From Planctomycetota bacterium (GTDB taxonomy: Bacteria > Planctomycetota > PUPC01 > JACPCR01): a stretch of 15,102 nucleotides of DNA. The stretch covers positions 1-15,102 of the forward strand of contig JASLXP010001195.1 in assembly GCA_030740295.1 (NCBI GenBank), given 5' to 3'. The notes under the pieces are model-generated. The model ran no database searches. It saw only the letters and a program-made list of their open reading frames with translations, and was not told where the DNA came from. Of this stretch, positions 6,924-12,960 are shown one piece after another (position 1 is the stretch's first letter; every line of letters begins with the position of its first letter). Position numbers and translations under genes: made by a program.

Positions 6924-7709
6924 TCAAAAGGCCATCCGGCCGTTTCTTCCCACTTTCAGCGGGCCTGCTCCAAGAGGCAACGCTCCCGCGTCTGGTTTTC
7001 CCTTTTCCAGTTTCCGCAATGGGTCCGGCCAATCATCTGGAATTGGCTCGCCAGCATCGACTGCCGGGCTCTCTCTAGTCAACTGAATTTTTCCCGGCTT
7101 ATCGAAAATTACACCGCCGGCATTTCCAGCCCAGAAGGCGCCTTCCTGCGATTTACCTGGCTTTGCCGCACGGCCTACGATAGCGTTGTTTCGTACCTGC
7201 CAGTTCTGGCCTGCCTTCGTGTGCCGAACACTAAACAGATTTTTAGGATCGGAAAGCACTGTGTTGTGATACCAGCGCATTCCCTCCCAGGGCGGGCTGC
7301 CGTGGTCGGATACTGTGTATGCGCCACTTATGATGTTTCTGTAAACGTGCACTTCGCTCGAAAGCTTGGCGTCGCCGCCGTATGCAAAAGTAATCAGACA
7401 GGCGCCGATGAAGTTCTGATAGATCAGACGGGAGCTGGCCTGTGGATTGTATAGCCGCCTGAAGCTTGAAAGATAAAGGCCGTCGTCTTGAAAATTATGC
7501 ACATAATTGTGATGAAATTTCAGGTTCACTATATCGCCCAGGTAAACTCCGTCGTGCGCGTCAGTGAATTCGCTGTATGAGATTTCCCAGTCGTGGTTGT
7601 ATGGAAAATAGTAGACCGAATATTCATCCGATGTCGCAGGTATGATGAGCGCATGCGTGTTGAGGCGTGTCAGATTCTTCCCTTTGCTCTTCCAGGGCCG
7701 CTCGCGCAA
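6924..7709 (-). CDS. C-terminal fragment of the beta-helix protein
   Basis: In this frame the family-like sequence extends upstream to about 7796, joining the N-terminal half. From a possible TTG at 7709 it would be 261 aa. It contains beta-helix rungs such as HDWEISYSEFTDAHDGVYLG, LKFHHNYVHNFQDDGLYLS and VHVYRNIISGAYTVS. The C-terminus (ESPAVDAGEPIPDDWPD, then KPDAGALPLG) is the customary end of secreted beta-helix proteins that finish with a 'D-x-GA' turn. No ribosome binding site or credible start codon belongs to it, so I read it as the severed second half rather than an independent gene. It converges on the CBM9-like gene with the 24-nt inverted repeat in between. Confidence 0.55.
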   Translation of the reverse strand: MRERPWKSKGKNLTRLNTHALIIPATSDEYSVYYFPYNHDWEISYSEFTDAHDGVYLGDIVNLKFHHNYVHNFQDDGLYLSSFRRLYNPQASSRLIYQNFIGACLITFAYGGDAKLSSEVHVYRNIISGAYTVSDHGSPPWEGMRWYHNTVLSDPKNLFSVRHTKAGQNWQVRNNAIVGRAAKPGKSQEGAFWAGNAGGVIFDKPGKIQLTRESPAVDAGEPIPDDWPDPLRKLEKGKPDAGALPLGAGPLKVGRNGRMAF

Positions 7710-8680
7710 GGAGGATTCGCCACGAGTGCTCCACGGCGGAACACTTCCATAGACCGCGGAATTGTGGAGCTTGAAAGGCCCGGTATTCCTGGCTCTTTGC
7801 CATAGCTGCCGGCGTAGATGACAACATTGTCAAACTCCAGGTGCTCCCCGTGCCTTATATCCACCACGTCATAGGCTCCTCCCCGGACCACGAGGTCTTG
7901 AAAGCGCGTGTACTGCGCCTTGTCAATGACGAGCGGGACGGAATGAAACGGAGAAATGATCAACGGCAGCTTTCGCGGATCCGTTTCGCCGGAGTAGCTC
8001 TGTAGCTCGTGGAGCGGCGTTGGGAAGAGCTTACGAGCCAGTTCGCTGCGTCCCCGTACGACCCCCTCAGCCTTGTAGTGCTGCAGCCGAATGTGGATGC
8101 GACCTGTCGCACGGTTATGCCAGATACCAGGGCCTACGTAACGTTCGCCGCGCAGGTCTGCGATGTAGTAATAGATCTGCAGGCCAACCATGGAATCTCC
8201 GAAGCGGCCGTGAAGATTCCGCACATTCCGGTAGGTGGCCGTTGAACGGTATTCCCCAGGGCTCCCTCCAGTGAAGGGCTCCCATGCGTTTTCAGGCTTC
8301 TCAAAGAATTCGCGGAACGATCCGTCAATGATGGCCAGCTCACCTGGAAATGAACGAATCGTAATCGGTTTGTCGGCAGTACCCGCCGCGCTGCAGTAGA
8401 GCCGTTCGTAATAAGAGCCGCCTCTGAGGACCAGGGTATCTCCGGCCTTAATGTTCGCGAATCCGTGTGTGATGGTTTTCCAGGGCGTTTGGTCTGTGCC
8501 GGGGGAGGTATCATTCCCCTTCGCGGCATCGACATAGAATGCCGGGCCCTTCTCAAGTGGACGATTTGAAACCTGCGGCAACGGACGCAAAGGCGGATGT
8601 GATTTGAATGTCTGCTGTTCTGCAGAACAGTGCAGCAGGAGCGTGAACAGCAAGATGGGAGGATAGACGTGGTGACGCAT
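7670..8680 (-). CDS. N-terminal fragment of the beta-helix protein (as translated, 336 aa)
   Basis: This is what ordinary translation from the ATG at 8680 gives. Residues 1-20 are a signal peptide (positive start, hydrophobic LLFTLLL core, likely cut near CSA/EQ; the cysteine context LLHC is not a good lipobox). Residues 48-120 show the DUF1565-like opening of many right-handed beta-helix proteins: FYVDAAKGND, PWKTITHGFANIKAGDTLVL, then ITIRSFPGELAIIDGS. Parallel beta-helix rungs begin after about residue 260 (FQDLVVRGGAYDVVDIRHG). Only residues 1-294 are genuine; the tail after Gly294 is out of frame. No clear ribosome binding site precedes the ATG. A truncated helix like this is unlikely to fold. 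Confidence 0.6.
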   Translation of the reverse strand: MRHHVYPPILLFTLLLHCSAEQQTFKSHPPLRPLPQVSNRPLEKGPAFYVDAAKGNDTSPGTDQTPWKTITHGFANIKAGDTLVLRGGSYYERLYCSAAGTADKPITIRSFPGELAIIDGSFREFFEKPENAWEPFTGGSPGEYRSTATYRNVRNLHGRFGDSMVGLQIYYYIADLRGERYVGPGIWHNRATGRIHIRLQHYKAEGVVRGRSELARKLFPTPLHELQSYSGETDPRKLPLIISPFHSVPLVIDKAQYTRFQDLVVRGGAYDVVDIRHGEHLEFDNVVIYAGSYGKEPGIPGLSSSTIPRSMEVFRRGALVANPPCASGPGRAKGRI

Positions 8681-8868
8681 GTTGAATCTGGGATGTCAAG
8701 TGAGTGGCGGGGGGGGCGACAGGTTAAAGCTTCAGGGCTGTGAAGTAAATGTTCTGTCTACTTCAACATTCCTTATTGAAATCGAACTGCTGAGGTCGAT
8801 AGTGGCAGTCTCTGGATCTGTCAATGCATGTTACGTTGGAAATCTGAGTCCCCGAACGGACCGTCAGT
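8681..8868. promoter_or_regulatory. Divergent intergenic region with a weak plus-strand promoter candidate
   Basis: These 188 nt separate the beta-helix gene from the amidohydrolase operon and hold no gene. On the plus strand TTGAAA (8776-8781) and GATAGT (8798-8803), 16 nt apart, are the best promoter-like boxes I see; they would start the amidohydrolase mRNA about 60 nt before its ATG. A run of eight G residues at 8709-8716 is a likely slippage spot. Short competing hairpins occur at 8741-8770 (GAAGTA/TACTTC and AATGTT/AACATT). No convincing promoter is visible for the minus-strand gene. Confidence 0.28.
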
Positions 8869-9705
8869 ATGAACGTTTCCGAATTGCGAAACCAACTGAG
8901 ACCTCCCTGTCCTGCCTTGGATGTGCACGTTCATCCATTGCATTGTTTCGGCCCTCACAAGGTGAAGACACCCGAAGAGGATGCGCGACTGCTCATCGAG
9001 ACGGGTGCACGCGCAGGCGTCGCCAAAATGTGCATCTTTTCTCTGTGTCCGGGGGTGCCCAGAGAGCCGACCATGCAGGAATGCCGGGAAGCGAATGATT
9101 ATGTGCAGAGGCTCCGCGATATTGCTCCGGATGTGTTTCTGCCGTTCTGTTACGTGACGCCGCAGTTTCCGGAAGAATCGGCAGCGGAGATCGACCGTTG
9201 TGCCGGGGGCATGCGTTTCCCGGGTGTGAAGCTCTGGGTCGCGCGGCGTGCGACTGATCCCGGCCTCGACCCAATCTGTGAAGCGGCCATCGGGCATGAT
9301 GTTCTGCTCCTTCAGCATTCGTGGATAAAGACGACGGGCAATCTGCCGGGTGAATCATTCCCGGCAGATGTTGCCGATATGGCGCGGCGGCATCCGAAGG
9401 CCCGGATCATCATGGCTCATCTGAATGGTGGTGGGCTGCAGGGCATCGAGGATGTGAAGGACTGCCCGAATATAGCTGTCGATACTTCCGGCGGCGATCC
9501 CGAAAGCGGCATTGTCGAGGCCGCGGTAGAGAGGCTGGGCCCTTCACGAGTCGTGTATGGCTCGGACATGCCGGTCCGGCAGTTAGGCACTCAGCTCGGC
9601 AAAACTCTGGGTACCCGACTTCCCTTGCAGGTTAAGAAAGACATTCTGTGGAATAACGCTGCCCGGTTGCTCCCTGATTGGGCAGGAGTGGAGGTCTTGA
9701 AATGA
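8869..9705 (+). CDS. Amidohydrolase family protein (amidohydrolase-2 type), metal site intact
   Basis: 278 aa, a TIM-barrel metal-dependent hydrolase of the amidohydrolase-2 class. The ligand set is complete by eye: LDVHVHP (His20, His22), LLLQHSW (His150), IIMAHLN (His184) and VVYGSDMP (Asp233). Members cleave lactones, amides or decarboxylate beta-resorcylate-type acids in the cytoplasm. Given the neighbouring SDR and enolase-superfamily genes, a sugar-lactonase role is a reasonable inference, but nothing in the sequence fixes the substrate. The ATG at 8869 has only a weak GGA about 8 nt upstream. It is the first gene of a five-gene plus-strand operon and overlaps the next gene by 4 nt (ATGA), implying tight coupling with its degenerate paralogue. 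Confidence 0.87.
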   Translation: MNVSELRNQLRPPCPALDVHVHPLHCFGPHKVKTPEEDARLLIETGARAGVAKMCIFSLCPGVPREPTMQECREANDYVQRLRDIAPDVFLPFCYVTPQFPEESAAEIDRCAGGMRFPGVKLWVARRATDPGLDPICEAAIGHDVLLLQHSWIKTTGNLPGESFPADVADMARRHPKARIIMAHLNGGGLQGIEDVKDCPNIAVDTSGGDPESGIVEAAVERLGPSRVVYGSDMPVRQLGTQLGKTLGTRLPLQVKKDILWNNAARLLPDWAGVEVLK

Positions 9706-10454
9706 TCATTGATGTCAACGCCTGGACAGGCCATTGCTGGGCATTGCCTGTAGACGGAAGTGTGGAAGCAGTTTGCGCCTCCCTGCATGCAGTCGATGTC
9801 AGGACATGTTTCATGTCGCCTTCTGCTGCTGCGTGGTTTCCAAATCCGCACGCGTGCAACGCGAATGTTTATGAGGCCGCAGACGAACAGGTGAACATTT
9901 CGCCGGTGCCGGCCCTTTCTCCACGCGTGACGACCTGGCGAGACGAGCTGGATTCTGCCGTAACCCATCCGGGCGTGAAAGCGGTCAAACTGCTGCCGGC
10001 TTATCACGGTTACGATCTTAAAGACGCTGGCGAATTGCTTGCCGAGCTTTCAAAGGCGGCGCTCGTCGTCATCGTTCAGACCCGTCTCGAGGATCCGCGA
10101 CGCCATCACCCGCTTGCACAGGTGCCTGATGTGGAGGCAGAGGCGGTGGTGGAAGCAGCGGAGACGTTTGGCGACTTGAATTTCATCATTGGAGGACCGC
10201 GCTCCTATGGGATCACTTCACTCACTGATAAACTGATCGGCATGCCAAACCTCTGGACGGATGTATCGCAGGCCGATGGGATGGACCAGGTAAAGCTGTT
10301 CGTGGAAGCCGGACTGACCAGCAAATTACTGTTCGGGTCCCACGCGCCGTTCTTGATCCCTCATTCAGCAGTGTTGAGGGTGGTGAACGATCTGAAGGAT
10401 GCCGACGCGGAGGCGATCCTGTGCGGCAATGCCACGCGGCTGTTTGGACTGTAG
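9702..10454 (+). CDS. Amidohydrolase-like protein lacking all metal ligands
   Basis: 250 aa, recognisable as an amidohydrolase-2-type barrel by its order of strands. Every metal position of the upstream paralogue is changed: the HxH strand reads DVNAW (Asn6, Trp8), the third-histidine strand VIVQTRLED (Thr127), the fourth IIGGPRS (Gly165), and the terminal strand FGSHAPF (His214 where Asp233 stands upstream). The end ILCGNATRLFGL matches the common 'GNAARLFGL' ending of amidohydrolases, so the fold is kept. It may be a regulatory or structural partner of the active enzyme, or an enzyme using a different, metal-free chemistry with its own histidines (His11, His135, His136, His214). The ATG at 9702 overlaps the previous stop (ATGA) and has a strong GGAGG-containing ribosome binding site; an upstream in-frame ATG at 9678 lies within the previous gene. 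Confidence 0.85.
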   Translation: MIIDVNAWTGHCWALPVDGSVEAVCASLHAVDVRTCFMSPSAAAWFPNPHACNANVYEAADEQVNISPVPALSPRVTTWRDELDSAVTHPGVKAVKLLPAYHGYDLKDAGELLAELSKAALVVIVQTRLEDPRRHHPLAQVPDVEAEAVVEAAETFGDLNFIIGGPRSYGITSLTDKLIGMPNLWTDVSQADGMDQVKLFVEAGLTSKLLFGSHAPFLIPHSAVLRVVNDLKDADAEAILCGNATRLFGL

Positions 10455-10480
10455 TCCCGCCGAATTGCCCGATTGAAGAA

Positions 10481-12106
10481 ATGAAAACCACATATCCCAG
10501 GTATAGCATCGTCAATTCAGCCACCGCAGTCTTCTCCCTGCTGCTCCTGCTCCCTCACATCTCAGTTGCCGAAAAGCCCAACATCATCCTGATCATGGCG
10601 GATGATCTTGGCTTCTCCGATGTTGGATGTTACGGCTCTGAAATTGAGACCCCCAATCTCGATTCGCTTGCGGCAAAGGGGCTGCGCTTTACGCAGTTCT
10701 ACAACACCGCCAAATGCCACTCGTCTCGTGTCTCCCTCCTGACCGGACTCTATTGCGACCAGGCCGGGAGCACCAGGCTCAGCCACGGGGCCACGATTGC
10801 TGAAGTGATGTCCGAGGCAGGGTACTTCACCGCGATGACCGGCAAATGGCATTTGAGCAAGCAGCCCACTGATTTCGGCTTCAAACGCTACTGGGGACAT
10901 CTGTCCGGTGCCACGAATTTCTTCACAGGCGACGGTTCCTTTCGTCTCAACGGTGAAGCATGGAAAGTACCACCAGAACTCAACGGGCGACCGTTCTATA
11001 CAACGCACGCCATTACAGACTTTGCACTGAAGTTCCTCGAAGAGGCGACCCGTGGGGATGAGCCGTTCATGCTTTACGTTCCGTTCAACGCGCCGCATTA
11101 TCCGCTTCAGGCGCCTGAAAAGGACGTGAAGAAATACGATGGCAGATATGACGGAGGGTGGGACAAGCTCCGTGAGACGCGTCACCGTAAACAGATCGAT
11201 TCAGAGCTTCTGCCGGCCAGGTGGAAGCTCAGCCCCAGACCGCAGCACGTGCCGGCCTGGGATACTCTCAGTGAGAAGGAACGACAATGGGAGGCGGATC
11301 GAATGGAGGTCTTCGCCGCGATGGTGGACGTGATAGATCAGAACATCGGCCGCCTGATCGAGTTCCTGAAGAAGAAGGGCATTTTTGATAACACGCTGAT
11401 CCTTTTCTGCTCGGACAATGGCGCGTGCCCGTTCGAGCGAACCCGCGGCCGATATCTCAAGCCGTGGGATCCGAAATCGTACTGGACGTATGACGCCAGT
11501 TGGGCTCATGCCGGCAACACTCCGTTTCGCCTCTACAAGCAGAATCAGCACGAAGGGGGCATCTCATCCCCGCTGATTGCTCATTGGCCTGACGGCCTCA
11601 AAACCAAGCCGGGCTCGGTGACCAGTCAGCCTGGCCACCTCATCGATTTCATGGCCACGTTTATCGATATTGCAGATGCGGCCTATCCGAAGCAGATCGG
11701 TGAAAGGCAGATCGACCCGCTCCAAGGCAAATCGCTGCTCCCGGTTTTCCGAGGCGAGACCCGTCAGGAGCATGAAACGCTCTATTTTCATTTCGGCACC
11801 GACAGGGCGATTCGCCAGGGTCCGTGGAAGCTGGTTTCTGCCAAACTGGGCAAATGGGAGCTGTACAATCTGGAAGACGACCGAACTGAATTGAACGATC
11901 TTTCGGGCCAGTATCCTGAGAGGCTCGCGGCTATGTCCAAAGAGTGGTTCCGCATTGCGAAAGACGTGGACCGGCTCGGCGGCCGGGGTCTCGCTCCGGT
12001 CAGCGAAACCGTAAAGCAACTGAATTTCAGGAAGGACACGAGCTCGGGTGCGGCAAAGGGCAAAGGCAAATCAAAGAAGAAAAAGAAGGAAAAGGAGACC
12101 AAGTGA
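10481..12106 (+). CDS. Secreted sulfatase (arylsulfatase-like) with variant FGly motif
   Basis: 541 aa. Residues 1-30 form a signal peptide (hydrophobic AVFSLLLLLPH, cut after SVA). The sulfatase domain begins at KPNIILIMADDLGFSD (metal ligands Asp41/Asp42). The catalytic formylglycine site would be Cys79 in KCHSSRVSLLTGLY; the consensus C-x-P-x-R proline is Ser here. GKWHL (from about 123) and LFCSDNGACP hold further canonical metal and sulfate contacts. The C-terminal end is a Lys/Gly-rich tail (KGKGKSKKKKKEKETK). The family hydrolyses sulfate esters of glycans or aryl compounds in the periplasm after an anaerobic or FGE maturase converts the cysteine. The ATG at 10481 follows GAAGAA, 26 nt after the previous stop; an upstream ATG in frame (10421) would remove the signal peptide context. 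Substrate unknown. Confidence 0.92.
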   Translation: MKTTYPRYSIVNSATAVFSLLLLLPHISVAEKPNIILIMADDLGFSDVGCYGSEIETPNLDSLAAKGLRFTQFYNTAKCHSSRVSLLTGLYCDQAGSTRLSHGATIAEVMSEAGYFTAMTGKWHLSKQPTDFGFKRYWGHLSGATNFFTGDGSFRLNGEAWKVPPELNGRPFYTTHAITDFALKFLEEATRGDEPFMLYVPFNAPHYPLQAPEKDVKKYDGRYDGGWDKLRETRHRKQIDSELLPARWKLSPRPQHVPAWDTLSEKERQWEADRMEVFAAMVDVIDQNIGRLIEFLKKKGIFDNTLILFCSDNGACPFERTRGRYLKPWDPKSYWTYDASWAHAGNTPFRLYKQNQHEGGISSPLIAHWPDGLKTKPGSVTSQPGHLIDFMATFIDIADAAYPKQIGERQIDPLQGKSLLPVFRGETRQEHETLYFHFGTDRAIRQGPWKLVSAKLGKWELYNLEDDRTELNDLSGQYPERLAAMSKEWFRIAKDVDRLGGRGLAPVSETVKQLNFRKDTSSGAAKGKGKSKKKKKEKETK

Positions 12107-12927
12107 AACTTGCGATATTCACGGACGAGATCAATCGAGAGGATCCGGAACGGGCACTCAAGCTGGCCCGCGAGTGGGGCATTGATTTCGTGGAAGTTCG
12201 TTCGCTGGTAACTGGCCGATTCCCGTCGGTCCCTGACGAAGAGATTGAAGAATTCAGAGCCATGATTCAAGACGTTGGCTTACGGGTTTCCGGCGTGTCG
12301 CCCGGAATCAGCAAGAAACAGGTGGACTCACCAAGCCTTGAGGCAGACATTACGGCCGGCCTGCAAAGGGCTTGTGAATGGGCGCGTAGGCTCGATACCG
12401 ACGTCGTGTCCGGATTCGGATTCCGGCGCGCAGAAGGGGAAGACCGTCCGAGCCAGGTGGTCGACCACTTTGCGCGAATGGCCGATATTGCCCGGCAGAA
12501 TGGTTGCCGGCTGGTACTTGAAAATGAGGCAGTCTGTTGGGGAGCGACCGGTATCGAGGCGGCCGAGATCATCCGAGAGGCAGATTCAGACAACCTCAGC
12601 CTATGCTGGGATCCCGGTAATTCGGCGAAAGCTGGATCGAGATCGCCATACCCTGATGAGTACGAACAAATCAAAGATCTTGTCACCCACGTTCACATGA
12701 AAAACTTCGGGGCCGACACCGGCGTCTGGCAGCTTATTGAGGATGGCGTTGTCGACTGGCCCGGCCAAATCGCGGCGTTGAAGGCAGATGGCTATGACGG
12801 CTTCATGATCGTGGAGACGCACACCAGCATCAGTGCAGAAGAGTTTGAAGTCGTGGATCACGATCTGGCCGGGCTCGAGGCGAATTCGTTGAGAAATGTC
12901 GAGTATGCGCGATCGCTGATCGGATGA
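12103..12927 (+). CDS. Sugar phosphate isomerase/epimerase-like (xylose isomerase-like TIM barrel)
   Basis: 274 aa, xylose isomerase-like TIM barrel (AP endonuclease 2 superfamily), including sugar epimerases, isomerases and inosose dehydratases. Landmarks are KLAIFTDEI at the N-terminus, a barrel strand CRLVLENEA carrying a probable metal-binding Glu, LSLCWDPGNSAKAG with the conserved Asp in the next strand, VTHVHMKNF with a His ligand, and FMIVETH near the end. These supply the usual Glu-Asp-His-Glu metal set. The start is GTG at 12103, overlapping the sulfatase stop by 4 nt (GTGA). AAGGAG lies 6 nt before the GTG inside the Lys codons of the sulfatase tail. The longer open frame from 11944 overlaps the sulfatase and lacks family sequence. 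No signal peptide; cytoplasmic. It probably processes a sugar released or oxidised by the neighbouring enzymes. Confidence 0.9.
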   Translation: MKLAIFTDEINREDPERALKLAREWGIDFVEVRSLVTGRFPSVPDEEIEEFRAMIQDVGLRVSGVSPGISKKQVDSPSLEADITAGLQRACEWARRLDTDVVSGFGFRRAEGEDRPSQVVDHFARMADIARQNGCRLVLENEAVCWGATGIEAAEIIREADSDNLSLCWDPGNSAKAGSRSPYPDEYEQIKDLVTHVHMKNFGADTGVWQLIEDGVVDWPGQIAALKADGYDGFMIVETHTSISAEEFEVVDHDLAGLEANSLRNVEYARSLIG

Positions 12928-12960
12928 GACAGTGTTCATGCCGAAGTGCACCACCAAATC

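Larger units (their letters stand above)
6924..8680 (-). pseudogene. Frameshifted right-handed beta-helix repeat protein
   Basis: The two halves of one protein lie in different frames. Reading from the ATG at 8680, the frame is coherent through ...NVVIYAGSYG (residue 294, codon ending at 7799), after which it runs 40 codons of unrelated sequence to a stop at 7670. In the frame used downstream, sensible sequence resumes at once as RARNTGPFKLHNSAVYG and continues to the stop at 6924. Loss of one base in the AAA at 7796-7798 explains this; restoring one base gives a protein of 585 aa. A -1 ribosomal slip on AAA would have the same effect, but GGC AAA GAG is not a canonical slippery heptamer. A sequencing or assembly error is also possible. 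The intact protein would be a secreted beta-helix protein of the polysaccharide lyase/DUF1565-like kind. Confidence 0.72.

Noticed and set aside
6627..7454. Plus-strand open frame of 275 codons covering the inverted repeat and part of the beta-helix gene
   Set aside because: Starts inside the CBM9-like gene, runs through the repeat and is antisense to beta-helix rungs; no coherent domain.
7786..7802. Programmed -1 ribosomal frameshift in the beta-helix gene
   Set aside because: No canonical X-XXY-YYZ heptamer at GGC AAA GAG and no strong downstream stem seen, so a simple one-base loss is the better reading.
10562..11185. Minus-strand open frame of 207 codons opposite the sulfatase
   Set aside because: Antisense to a strongly supported sulfatase domain; product shows no recognisable fold.
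11944..12102. Longer N-terminus for the isomerase-like protein
   Set aside because: The extension lies in another frame of the sulfatase and is not family-like; GTG at 12103 has a perfect ribosome binding site.
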